From Mesobacterium_A sp034670065 (lineage in GTDB: Bacteria > Pseudomonadota > Alphaproteobacteria > Rhodobacterales > Rhodobacteraceae), in NCBI GenBank assembly GCA_034670065.1, contig JAXMOG010000005.1:124001-188000 (forward strand): DNA of 64,000 nucleotides. The letters run 5' to 3'. A model generated the notes under the pieces. The model worked only from the letters and a program-made list of their open reading frames with translations, searched no databases and was not told where the DNA came from. This document shows positions 42,624 to 51,348 of the stretch, piece by piece (position 1 is the stretch's first letter; every line of letters starts with the position of its first letter). Position numbers and translations under genes: made by a program.

Positions 42624-44147
42624 TTATTCCAATCCGGCCTCCGACAACGCCTTAATCAGACGTGATTTTTGCTGTGCATCGGGATACGGAAACATCCGCT
42701 CTGCCGCCGCAAGCGAATATTTTGGGGCATAAGACTTCAGAAGTCGGACCATATCCTGCGCAGCGGAATGTTGGCCATGTTCCTGAAGCGCTCGGGCCAA
42801 TTGCACCCTTGCGGGGATGAACCGCGCGACCCGCGATAAAACGGCGGTGAAATGCGCTATAGCCGCATCGAATTCGCCCAGTAAAACCCGCGCATGCCCT
42901 TTGGCAAACTCCCAACTTGGCGGATGAAAACTGTCTTTGGCAAAGGCTTGTTCCAGCAGTTCAAGCGCGCGGTCTGGTTGCGCCAAACGGTTCATCGTTT
43001 CGCCATAGGCAAACATGGCTTCTGCATTGCCGTGCCCCAACATCAGAGCCCGGTCAAATGCCTCGATGGTTGCTTCTGGTTGGTGGCGGTATCCCAAAAC
43101 CCAGCCCAGACGCGCAAAGGTCAACGCTGACCGGTCATCCAACGCTATAGCCATTCGCGCCAATTCTTCGGCCCGATCAAGGTTGTCCCCGGCGCCGGGC
43201 CACTGGAAAACATACAACGCGGTTCGGCAATAGGCCTGATGGGCAAAGGCATCGGCAAACGTTGGGTCACTTTCGGTTGCCGCTTCGAAATGGCCCAGCG
43301 CTTCGGCAAAGCTTTTGGGATCATAGCGGTAGTAGGCAAATCGACCGCGAAGATAGTGATCGTAGGCAGCGGCCGATGTTGCGCGCACACGCCCCGGCTG
43401 CCTTTCAGCGCCATCCGGATCAAGAACGCCCGCCAGCCTGAGGCTGATCTGATCCTGCGCGGCAATCAGGCTGGATGGCGCAAAGTCAAAACGTTCCGTC
43501 CATGTCGGAAAATTCTGCCCTGCCTGTGAAAGCGAAATATTGACGCGAATTGTCTGGCCGATACGGCGCAAGCTGCCATCGATCAGATCGGTGATCTGTG
43601 AACCAACACTGTCAGCTTGGTCCGATAGCATTCGCGACGCATTGCGCGACAACACGCGATGCGATGTCAGACGCGCCAGATCTGTGATCAGGTCCTCGGT
43701 CATGCCATCGGCAAGGTAGGTTTCATCCTGCCCGTCCATGTGTGATGCAAATTCCCGCACCAGAATGCACCGCACACTTGAGTTTTCGGTCAAGGTTTTG
43801 GCCATAGGCTCTTGTGTTGAAGCAATCTGTACATCGGCCACAAACCGATACCCCCGCCCATGCACCGTGCGCAGGTATTGTTTCGGGCGGCCAATGTCGT
43901 TCAGCGCCGTTCGGACAGACTTTATAGCCCCCGAAACAGCCCAATCTGTCACTGCTGCGCGTTGCCAAATATGTTCGATCAGCTCATCACGCGAAACAAC
44001 CCGATCACGATGACGGATCAGATACTCCAAAACCCGAAAGCTTTGTGGTTCAACGGGCACCACCACACCGCTGCAGATCAACTCCTGAGTGGCTGAAAGC
44101 AGCTGGAATGGGCCAAACTGCCAACTTTCTTCACCGTGTTTTTCCAC
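42624..44147 (-). CDS. Winged-helix / TPR transcriptional regulator (CadC-like)
   Basis: About 507 residues with an OmpR/PhoB-type DNA-binding domain at the N-terminus (SWQFGPFQLL to LRTVHGRGYRFVADV), a middle FlgO/TolB-N-like domain (YLADGMTEDLITDLARL to TEDRFDF-like region) and C-terminal tetratricopeptide repeats (for example ALMLGHGNAEAMFAYGET). No transmembrane helix is evident, unlike CadC. Such proteins are annotated as winged-helix/TPR regulators with unknown signals. I chose the GTG at 44147 because GGGAG stands 9 nt before it; an in-frame ATG at 44219 has no Shine-Dalgarno. It is divergent from the DUF302/TVP38 genes and may control them. Confidence 0.85.
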   Translation of the reverse strand: MEKHGEESWQFGPFQLLSATQELICSGVVVPVEPQSFRVLEYLIRHRDRVVSRDELIEHIWQRAAVTDWAVSGAIKSVRTALNDIGRPKQYLRTVHGRGYRFVADVQIASTQEPMAKTLTENSSVRCILVREFASHMDGQDETYLADGMTEDLITDLARLTSHRVLSRNASRMLSDQADSVGSQITDLIDGSLRRIGQTIRVNISLSQAGQNFPTWTERFDFAPSSLIAAQDQISLRLAGVLDPDGAERQPGRVRATSAAAYDHYLRGRFAYYRYDPKSFAEALGHFEAATESDPTFADAFAHQAYCRTALYVFQWPGAGDNLDRAEELARMAIALDDRSALTFARLGWVLGYRHQPEATIEAFDRALMLGHGNAEAMFAYGETMNRLAQPDRALELLEQAFAKDSFHPPSWEFAKGHARVLLGEFDAAIAHFTAVLSRVARFIPARVQLARALQEHGQHSAAQDMVRLLKSYAPKYSLAAAERMFPYPDAQQKSRLIKALSEAGLE

Positions 44148-44252
44148 AGACGTTGGCTCCCAAGATTTCTCCAAAAATCCTCCAAAACCACTCAAGCAGC
44201 AAACATGGCCAAGCGCCATTGTTGTTTTGGGATTAGGAACTGGAGAAAACCC

Positions 44253-44708
44253 ATGATAGCTTTGAAACTTATCAGCCTTGCCTGCGCGGCAAGCTTAGCG
44301 GCGACTGCAGCGCAGGCCGACCGCATCACCGTAACTAGCAATGCCAGTGTCGCCGTCTCTGTTGCCCGCATGACGGAAGCCGTCGAAAACGGCGGTGCAA
44401 AGGTTTTTGCGGTGGTTGATTTTGCGAAAGGATCGACGAGTGTTAATGCAAAGCTGCGTCCAACCACTATTGTTATTTTTGGCAGCCCTCGTATCGGGGC
44501 GGATGCACTGCAACTGGGCCAAACAATGGCTTTGACATTACCGCTGAAAATACTGTTTTACGAAGATGCATCAGGCCAGACATGGCTGACCTATGATGAA
44601 CCGGCCGCCTTGGCGTTGGCGCATGGCATTCCGGCGAACGCTCTATCGATCCAAAATATGCAAGGGGCTTTGGAAAAGTTCGCATCAATCGGCGCGGGCG
44701 GATCGTAA
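44253..44708 (+). CDS. DUF302 periplasmic protein
   Basis: A 151-residue exported protein: signal peptide MIALKLISLACAASLAATA, cleavage after AQA, then a DUF302 domain (MTEAVENGGAKVFAVVDF, PTTIVIFGSPRIGADALQ, YDEPAALALAHGI). DUF302 domains are of uncertain function; some occur with heavy-metal or redox stress genes. The ATG follows CTGGAGAAAACC, a good Shine-Dalgarno. It lies 2 nt before the TVP38 gene and is co-transcribed with it, divergent from the winged-helix/TPR regulator. Confidence 0.87.
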   Translation: MIALKLISLACAASLAATAAQADRITVTSNASVAVSVARMTEAVENGGAKVFAVVDFAKGSTSVNAKLRPTTIVIFGSPRIGADALQLGQTMALTLPLKILFYEDASGQTWLTYDEPAALALAHGIPANALSIQNMQGALEKFASIGAGGS

Positions 44709-44710
44709 CG

Positions 44711-45304
44711 ATGGTTGGCGATACCCCAAAAAACCTATGGCGGCGATATCCGGTTGCCGTCAAATCGGTGTTGGCTGTCATCTTATTGGGCGTGCTAATT
44801 GCTTTGTTTGTGTTCTTTGACGCATCCGGGCTTTTGCAGGTGTCTATTGAGCTGGCACATCAGCATCCGGTGTCGGGCTTTTTCGTGGTCATGGCCCTGA
44901 TGCTTGCCCACAACTTCTTCCCGGTTCCAGCCCAAGCCATTGCCTTTATCGCCGGCTCAGTGTTGGGGCCTGTAATTGGTCTGTTGGCCGTTTGGTGCGG
45001 CGCGCTATGTGCGGCCTATCTGGCGTTTTGGACCAGCCGATTACTGGGGCGGGATGTGGTTTTCAGAATACTGTCCGAACGCCAACGCAACGCGCTTGCC
45101 AGTTTTGAACGGCCCAAAGGATGGCTTCCCTTGATCATCGTGCGCTGTATGCCGTTCATTCCGTTCAATTTGGTGAATTATTCTGCTGGCCTGACCCCAA
45201 TGCGCAGCGTCACCTTCATGTGGACAACGGCCATTGGCATTATTCCTGTCATTGCCTTGGCCACCATGGCCGGGGCGGAAATGGCCTCCAGCGTCACTGG
45301 GTGA
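44711..45304 (+). CDS. TVP38/TMEM64 (DedA-like) membrane protein
   Basis: A 197-residue integral membrane protein with five to six hydrophobic segments and the SNARE-associated/VTT core FFPVPAQAIAFIAGSVLGP and the RCMPFIPFNLVNYSAGLTPM motif. Relatives are involved in lipid handling or membrane homeostasis; the role of bacterial TVP38 proteins is poorly defined. It follows the DUF302 gene in the same operon. Confidence 0.9.
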   Translation: MVGDTPKNLWRRYPVAVKSVLAVILLGVLIALFVFFDASGLLQVSIELAHQHPVSGFFVVMALMLAHNFFPVPAQAIAFIAGSVLGPVIGLLAVWCGALCAAYLAFWTSRLLGRDVVFRILSERQRNALASFERPKGWLPLIIVRCMPFIPFNLVNYSAGLTPMRSVTFMWTTAIGIIPVIALATMAGAEMASSVTG

Positions 45305-45427
45305 ACCGTTTTCTATGCTGCGCCGTTAATGGCACGCCTGAACAAGGCCCGGCAATCCTAGCACGGCTTTACTTTTCGGCCGCCGCCCCTTTGAGTGGGG
45401 TCAAACACGCGCGCTGGGAGACTACTT

Positions 45428-47299
45428 GTGACTGATTTTCTGATGTTGGCCTTCATCTTCCTGATTGCAGGTGTGCTGGCCGTACCCATCGCCTCGCGAT
45501 TGGGGCTTGGCTCTGTCTTGGGATATTTGATTGCGGGTATCGCGATCAGTCCGTTGCTGGCCTTGCTTCATGTCGATGTGGTCTCGATTCAGCACTTTGC
45601 AGAATTCGGCGTGGTCATGATGCTGTTTCTGGTCGGGTTAGAGCTGGAGCCCAAAATGCTGTGGTCCATGCGCGCCAAGTTGCTGGGTCTAGGTGGCGGT
45701 CAGGTGGCATTGACCGCGGGCGCTGTGATGATCGTGGCAATGCTGTTGGGGCAAGTTTGGTCTGTCGCTTTGGCCATTGGCTTGGTGATGGCTTTGTCCT
45801 CTACCGCGATTGTTCTGCAAACGCTGGGGGAAAAGGGCCTGATGAAAAGCGATGGTGGGCAGTCCAGCTTTTCTGTTCTGTTGTTTCAGGACATTGCAGT
45901 CATCCCGATGCTGGCACTGGTCCCCCTGTTGGCCCTGCCAGAGTTGACCGAAGCCTTGTCCCACGCAGCCCATGACGCAGAGGGCGATCATGGCGGAACC
46001 GCGATCAGTTTGGTAGACGGCTTGCCCGGATGGGGAGTGGCTTTGGTCACGATCGCCTCAATTGCAGCGGTCATAGGCCTGGGGTCTTACCTGACTGGTC
46101 CGATTTTTCGGTTCATCGCGGCGGCGAAATTGCGCGAATTGTTTGTGGCCACGGCCCTGATGATTGTCGTTGGCATCGCACTGCTGATGACACTGGTTGG
46201 CTTGTCACCAGCTTTGGGCACATTTCTGGCCGGGGTGGTTCTGGCCAATAGCGAATACCGCCATGAACTGGAAAGCGACATTGACCCCTTCAAGGGCCTG
46301 CTGTTGGGCCTGTTCTTTATGACCGTTGGTGCGGGTATCAACTTTGGCCTGCTGTTTGACAATCTATGGGTGATCGTTGCACTGACCATTGGCTTGATGG
46401 CTTTGAAAGTCGGCGTGCTTCTTGTTCTGTCCATCGTGTTCAAACTGCGCGGTTCGGACCGTTGGCTGTTCAGCCTGGGGCTGGCGCAGGCCGGTGAGTT
46501 TGGATTTGTGCTATTGTCCTTCACGGTGGCCAATGCCGTTATTCCGGGTGAGTTGGCGGAAAGGTTGTTGTTGATTGTTGCCTTGTCGATGCTGCTGACA
46601 CCTGCCCTTTTCATCATCTTCGACCGGATCATCGCGCCCCGCTTTGCGGCACAGGACGAACGCGAGATGGATACGATTGAGGAAACCGGCGATATCATTA
46701 TTGCGGGACACGGGCGTGTTGGTGGGATTATCAGCCGTATCCTTCGGGCGGCTGGAATGTCGCCAACGGCTATGGATTTCAGCTCTAAACAGCTGGAAAT
46801 GCTGAAGGCATTCGATGTTCAAGCCTATTATGGCGACGCGACGCGCCCTGACCTGCTGCATGCGGCCGGAATTGCAGACGCCAAACTGTTGGTCATTGCG
46901 ATTGACGGCAGGGAACAGATCACAGAGCTGGCCAAATACGTTATCCAACATTACCCGGACGTTCATATTATTGCCCGAGCGGTTGATCGGAATCATGTCT
47001 ATGATCTTTGGGCGGTTGGCTGCCGGGATATTGTCCGCGACACCTACGACAGCTCTTTGCGCATGGGGCGTTCAGCGTTCGAGGCTTTGGGCTATTCACG
47101 GGAACAGGCCGAAGGTGTTGTGCAGGCGTTTAGCGAAAAGGACCGCACATCGATGCTTGCGGCGGCCGAACATTATGACCCGTCTATTCCAATTCATAAA
47201 AACGAAGCCCTGATCGCGAATATTCGAGAAGTCCGCGAAGAATGGGAGGATGAATTGAAGGCCACGATGCAATCCATCATGTCGGGGCCAAAAACGTGA
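45428..47299 (+). CDS. Kef-type monovalent cation:proton antiporter
   Basis: A 623-residue CPA2-family transporter. The first 390 residues form an Na/H-exchanger-type membrane domain (GLGSVLGYLIAGIAISPLL, FGVVMMLFLVGLELEP). A TrkA-N/RCK domain follows from about residue 420 (DIIIAGHGRVGG nucleotide-binding loop) to residue 530. It probably expels potassium or sodium in exchange for protons, gated by nucleotide or thiol signals as in KefB/KefC. The likely start is the GTG at 45428, preceded by GGGAG; an upstream GTG would add 11 non-membrane residues. Confidence 0.92.
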   Translation: MTDFLMLAFIFLIAGVLAVPIASRLGLGSVLGYLIAGIAISPLLALLHVDVVSIQHFAEFGVVMMLFLVGLELEPKMLWSMRAKLLGLGGGQVALTAGAVMIVAMLLGQVWSVALAIGLVMALSSTAIVLQTLGEKGLMKSDGGQSSFSVLLFQDIAVIPMLALVPLLALPELTEALSHAAHDAEGDHGGTAISLVDGLPGWGVALVTIASIAAVIGLGSYLTGPIFRFIAAAKLRELFVATALMIVVGIALLMTLVGLSPALGTFLAGVVLANSEYRHELESDIDPFKGLLLGLFFMTVGAGINFGLLFDNLWVIVALTIGLMALKVGVLLVLSIVFKLRGSDRWLFSLGLAQAGEFGFVLLSFTVANAVIPGELAERLLLIVALSMLLTPALFIIFDRIIAPRFAAQDEREMDTIEETGDIIIAGHGRVGGIISRILRAAGMSPTAMDFSSKQLEMLKAFDVQAYYGDATRPDLLHAAGIADAKLLVIAIDGREQITELAKYVIQHYPDVHIIARAVDRNHVYDLWAVGCRDIVRDTYDSSLRMGRSAFEALGYSREQAEGVVQAFSEKDRTSMLAAAEHYDPSIPIHKNEALIANIREVREEWEDELKATMQSIMSGPKT

Positions 47300-47348
47300 C
47301 CCCTATTCAGGATTCCCGATCGGTTTCGGCAAAAAACGGATTCGCCAG

Positions 47349-48752
47349 ATGAGTCAGGAACAAGCAAAGTTTCTGTCAGGCAATCTGACTTACCACATCA
47401 TTTCGATGTCACTGACCTCGGCAGTTGGGTTTGTTGCCCTGTTTGTGGTCGACCTGGTCGATATGCTGTTCATTTCGATGCTGGGTATCGAAGAACTGGC
47501 CGCTGCCGTTGGTTTTGCGGGCACGATCATGTTCATGACCACCTCGGCAAGTATCGGGATCGGCATCGCCGGGGGGGCGTTGGTTGCCAAATCGCTGGGG
47601 GAAAACAAACCAGAACGTGCCGTGGAATTCTTGACCCATGTTTTGATCGTTGGGTTTGTCTTTGCTGTGGCCTTTGCCGCGCTGATATTCCTGAACCTGG
47701 ACCAACTAACGGGTTTGATCGGCGCAACCGGGCAAACGCAGGAATTGGCGGTGTCCTACCTTGAAATCCTGATTCCCACGATGCCCATTCTGATGCTGGG
47801 GATTGTCGCATCTGCGGCCTTGCGCAGCCACGGGGCGGCGAAACTGTCCATGATGGTGACTGTGGTCGCCGGCGTTGTGAACGCGGTTCTGGACCCGATT
47901 TTCATTTTCGTTCTGGATATGGGCTTGGATGGGGCCGCCTGGGCCTCTGTGGCATCTCGTATTTCTATCGCCCTTACCGCGCTTTGGTACATCATGCGGC
48001 GCTACGGCGGTTTTTCAGGTTTGCGCCCAGTTGCCATTGCGCGGGATTTGTGGCCCATCGCAGCGATTGCCGTCCCGGCAATGTTGGCCAATATCGCGGC
48101 ACCGGTTGGCGGCGCTTATGTTACCAGAGCTGCCGCTGAATTCGGCGAAGCAGCCGTTGCGGGCATGGCCGTGATCGGGCGCATCACGCCTATTGCCTTT
48201 GCATTGATCTTTGCCATGTCTGGGTCCATCGGACCGATCATCGGTCAAAACTTCGGGGCTGGACGGCATGATCGGGTAAGAGAAGCGTTCAACAAAAGCA
48301 TGGTGTTGATCGTGATTTATGTGATCCCGGTTGTCATTGTTTTGTATTTCTTGCGCGCACCAATCGCAGATTTGTTTAACGCCGAAGGCGTGGCACGCGA
48401 TTTGATTTTCTTGTTCTGCGGTCCACTGTCATTGACGTGGATCTTCAACGGCGTGATCTTTGTTGGAAACGCATCTTACAACAACCTCGGCCACCCGTTC
48501 TATTCGACCTGGGTGAACTGGGGCCGCAACACATTGGGCATTATCCCGTTTGTCTATGTTGCAGCGCAGCTTTGGGGGGCCCAAGGCGTGTTGATCGGGC
48601 AGATGGCAGGCGGGGTCTTTGTTGCGATTGTCTCGTTCATTCTGGCCGAGAGATTGATGCGCAAGGCCGAGAATGAACAGATTTCGTCTGGATCAGAAGC
48701 AACCTTTGGCAAACACCAAAGAGAGTTCAAAATTCTGCATCTTCGTCGTTAA
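47349..48752 (+). CDS. MATE-family multidrug/metabolite exporter
   Basis: A 467-residue inner-membrane exporter with about twelve hydrophobic segments in two similar halves, of the MATE/DinF family (NLTYHIISMSLTSAVGFVAL; LAAAVGFAGTIMFMTTSASI; NYASYNNLGH-like motif near the end written NASYNNLGHPF). It exports cationic or aromatic compounds using an ion gradient. The gene follows the Kef gene by 49 bp and ends at a hairpin; there is no obvious cargo gene. Confidence 0.92.
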   Translation: MSQEQAKFLSGNLTYHIISMSLTSAVGFVALFVVDLVDMLFISMLGIEELAAAVGFAGTIMFMTTSASIGIGIAGGALVAKSLGENKPERAVEFLTHVLIVGFVFAVAFAALIFLNLDQLTGLIGATGQTQELAVSYLEILIPTMPILMLGIVASAALRSHGAAKLSMMVTVVAGVVNAVLDPIFIFVLDMGLDGAAWASVASRISIALTALWYIMRRYGGFSGLRPVAIARDLWPIAAIAVPAMLANIAAPVGGAYVTRAAAEFGEAAVAGMAVIGRITPIAFALIFAMSGSIGPIIGQNFGAGRHDRVREAFNKSMVLIVIYVIPVVIVLYFLRAPIADLFNAEGVARDLIFLFCGPLSLTWIFNGVIFVGNASYNNLGHPFYSTWVNWGRNTLGIIPFVYVAAQLWGAQGVLIGQMAGGVFVAIVSFILAERLMRKAENEQISSGSEATFGKHQREFKILHLRR

Positions 48753-48797
48753 ACCAACGTTGGTTGGCAGCACGATGTGTGGACGCAGACTTGCGAT

Positions 48798-48820
48798 CAC
48801 GCCTGTCTTACCCAGGCGTG
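48798..48820. terminator. Bidirectional hairpin between MATE and cupin genes
   Basis: A perfect 8-bp stem CACGCCTG / CAGGCGTG with a 7-nt loop, followed by GGTTTAAA on the right. The perfect palindrome AACCAACGTTGGTT at 48752-48765 overlaps the MATE stop codon and may add to termination. Confidence 0.55.
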
Positions 48821-48856
48821 GTTTAAATACAGCGCGACTGTCTAATCCCGGCGCGG

Positions 48857-49192
48857 CTAAGCTTTGATTGCGTAGCGATCCGCTTCTTCGAACACGTCGA
48901 TAATGAGGGAGCCCGCCTTGATTTTTCCGCCGTGCTCAATGCCACTGGGGATCGAATAGGTGTCTCCGGGCCCAAAGACCTTTGTTTCGCCGTCAATGGT
49001 AAGTTCGATTTCGCCTTTGATCACGGTCCCCCACTGAGCCCCGTGCGAATGCGGCGGCAGAACCAAATCTTCCAAAAAGGTAAAGAAACACACCAAACCA
49101 GCCTCTGATTGGATCGCGTTCGTCTTCACCACGTCCTCTGAAAATGGCACGTCGATCGCAGGAAATCGTTGCATAAAATCCGGGTAGTCCAT
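48857..49192 (-). CDS. Small cupin-domain protein
   Basis: A 111-residue single-domain cupin with a full metal motif 1 (LPPHSHGAQWGTVIKGEIE) and motif 2 (GPGDTYSIPSGIEHGG). It is cytoplasmic by appearance. Such proteins bind small acids or sugars, or act as isomerases or dioxygenases; nothing in the neighbourhood (MATE exporter convergent, TetR gene upstream) defines a substrate. The ATG follows AAGGAACG. Confidence 0.85.
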   Translation of the reverse strand: MDYPDFMQRFPAIDVPFSEDVVKTNAIQSEAGLVCFFTFLEDLVLPPHSHGAQWGTVIKGEIELTIDGETKVFGPGDTYSIPSGIEHGGKIKAGSLIIDVFEEADRYAIKA

Positions 49193-49416
49193 TTGGCGTT
49201 CCTTGATTGTGGTGCGCCCCGTTTACAGGGCGCTCTGCAAACCGACACTATGCCCAACCATTGCCCCGCCCAAGCGTTTTTGCATCTCCCACGATGCTAC
49301 CGGGTTTGGCTTTTTGCTAAGCAACCGGTCGAACGTCAGCGGAACCCGTCATCATTTCTTGAATAAACCCGCAAGAATTAGATCTAGTTACGCCGTGGGT
49401 TCCCCGCAAAACACGC

Positions 49417-50061
49417 TCACAATTCGTGGTTCCCAGGGGGAGAAAGTAACCCGCGCGTGATAATGTCGATATGCCCTTCGATGAAATTTGGGATGTCCAA
49501 AGGCTCCAGATCACTGAAGGTCAGCTGCCAGAACCCCGCAATGATCGCAGGAGCGATGATGAGCTTTGGATCATAGTTCAGGATCTCAGGCCGCACTTCG
49601 CCGCGTTCAACGGCGACTTTCAAGACCGTCTTCAGCATGTGCTCTGCACGTTTCAGGATTGACCCATGATAGAAACGCGTCAGCTCTGGAAACTGCGCCC
49701 CTTCCACCACCAACACTTTGAGCAGGGCAATATCTTCTGAGTTTGCGATCCGCCCATAGATCATCGACAATAGACCTCGAAAGGCGGTTTCAAATGGCAC
49801 GTCAAGCGGGACTGCCCCGCTGCTGGCCTGATCAAAGATACTGCCAATGCGTTCTTCAAAGGCTTGACGGATCACCGCCTCTTTATCCGGGAAATACAAG
49901 TAGACCGTGGATCTGGCGATGTTTGCCCGTGCAGCGATAGAGCCGATAGATGCGCCTGCGTAGCCTTTTTCTGAAAACTCCTTTAGCGCCGCCGCGATGA
50001 TTTCTTCGGGGCGAGCGTCTTTGCGGCGTTGACGTTTTTTTGTCTTCTGTTCGTTTGTCAT
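49417..50061 (-). CDS. TetR-family repressor of the divergent ABC exporter
   Basis: A 214-residue TetR/AcrR regulator with the N-terminal helix-turn-helix (ARPEEIIAAALKEFSEKGY, ASIGSIAARANIARSTVYLYF) and a C-terminal ligand domain. It is divergent from the HlyD/DevC/DevA-type exporter genes, and a perfect 10-4-10 palindrome stands 15 bp upstream of its own start, which is the standard arrangement for autoregulation plus repression of an efflux system. A basic run (KTKKRQRRK) precedes the HTH. Confidence 0.92.
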   Translation of the reverse strand: MTNEQKTKKRQRRKDARPEEIIAAALKEFSEKGYAGASIGSIAARANIARSTVYLYFPDKEAVIRQAFEERIGSIFDQASSGAVPLDVPFETAFRGLLSMIYGRIANSEDIALLKVLVVEGAQFPELTRFYHGSILKRAEHMLKTVLKVAVERGEVRPEILNYDPKLIIAPAIIAGFWQLTFSDLEPLDIPNFIEGHIDIITRGLLSPPGNHEL

Positions 50062-50076
50062 CTTGCCACGATACAA

Positions 50077-50100
50077 GTTAATGACATAAGTGTCATTAAC
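50077..50100. promoter_or_regulatory. TetR operator
   Basis: Perfect inverted repeat: arms GTTAATGACA and TGTCATTAAC around the 4-nt spacer TAAG. It lies between the TetR gene and the exporter operon and should overlap both promoters. Confidence 0.85.
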
Positions 50101-50124
50101 GATATTTTTCGAATTGGGTATATT

Positions 50125-51348
50125 ATGGCCGGTGCTTCGACACCCAACAGTTCCAAACTTCCGTTGGTCGACAACGGGGTTGACGCGACACCCGACACTA
50201 TCGCGCCACCGCGTCGCAGGGCGTTCCGGTGGCGTTTTGTGCCGCTGGTCATTGGCTGTCTTTTCACCGGCGCGGTTATTGGCATGTATTTTCAGCCTCC
50301 TCTTTTACGGCTGTTCTTTGCCGCCACTGGGCTGGAACCCGGCGCAGGCACAGATACCCCCATTGCCGTAGCCACCGAAAAAGTGCGCACTCAGCAAGAG
50401 GTCGCGGTGGTCAGCGAAGGCGATATCGTTGCTTTGGGGCGTATCCTGCCTCATGGCGATGTGATCAGTATTGCCACGCCCTATGGCGCCGGTGACGCGC
50501 GGATCGCGGAATTGCGCGTCAAAGTCGGAGACCAAGTAAGCCCCGGCGATGTGTTGGCGATTTTGGACAACCATGACCAATTACAAAGCGCCGTCGACTC
50601 TGCCCGCGCCAATGTATCTGTACGCCAGGCCGCCCTGTTACAAACGCGCGAAGCCATCAACGCCAGTCGCGCAGAAGCCCAAGCTGCGCTCGAACGGTCC
50701 GAAGCAACAGCCAAGGAAACCCAATCTGATTTGGCGCGTGTAGCGTCCTTGTTCGACCGTGGTGTTACGACACGGGCAGAATTCGATCAGATCGTCGCGC
50801 GCGCTGCCGAAGCCGCCCGCGATGTTGAACGCAACAAAGCGACGCTGTCGCGGTTTGACCCAACATCAGGCACAGCAGCTGCGGACATTGCGGTCGCTAC
50901 CGCCAACCTGGACGCGGCGCGGGTTGAGGTTACCCGCGCAGAACGCAACCTGTCTCAGGCCACGGTCATATCTTCGACCGACGGCACGATCCTTCGCATC
51001 AACAGCCGCGTGGGTGAAAGGCCGGACGCCAACGGCATCCTTGATATGGGCAACACCAGCCAAATGACGGTGGAGGCCGAAGTTTATCAAACACTGGTTG
51101 GCCGGGTCGCTATCGATGATCCCGTGTCCATCACCGCCGAAGCCCTGGCAGAACCGCTGACTGGTAAGGTTCAGGCCATTGGCTTGGAAATTGGGCGTCA
51201 GTCCATCACATCGGACGACCCGGCTGCCAATACCGACGCGCGTGTTGTCGATGTGATCATCTGGCTTGATCCTGCCTCCTCTGAAAAAGCCGCCCGATAC
51301 ACCAATCTTGAAGCCGTTGTCCGCATCGACACCGGAGGCCGCGAATGA
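50125..51348 (+). CDS. HlyD/DevB-type membrane fusion protein
   Basis: A 407-residue periplasmic adaptor with one membrane anchor near residues 38-55 (RFVPLVIGCLFTGAVIGMYF), a biotinyl-lipoyl half motif, a coiled-coil hairpin at about 140-260 rich in Ala, Gln, Arg and Glu, and a beta-barrel part with TVISSTDGTILRINSRVGE. Together with DevC- and DevA-like proteins it forms an ABC exporter (DevBCA exports glycolipids in cyanobacteria; MacAB-like roles elsewhere). The ATG at 50125 is preferred; the longer frame starts inside the TetR gene. Confidence 0.9.
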   Translation: MAGASTPNSSKLPLVDNGVDATPDTIAPPRRRAFRWRFVPLVIGCLFTGAVIGMYFQPPLLRLFFAATGLEPGAGTDTPIAVATEKVRTQQEVAVVSEGDIVALGRILPHGDVISIATPYGAGDARIAELRVKVGDQVSPGDVLAILDNHDQLQSAVDSARANVSVRQAALLQTREAINASRAEAQAALERSEATAKETQSDLARVASLFDRGVTTRAEFDQIVARAAEAARDVERNKATLSRFDPTSGTAAADIAVATANLDAARVEVTRAERNLSQATVISSTDGTILRINSRVGERPDANGILDMGNTSQMTVEAEVYQTLVGRVAIDDPVSITAEALAEPLTGKVQAIGLEIGRQSITSDDPAANTDARVVDVIIWLDPASSEKAARYTNLEAVVRIDTGGRE

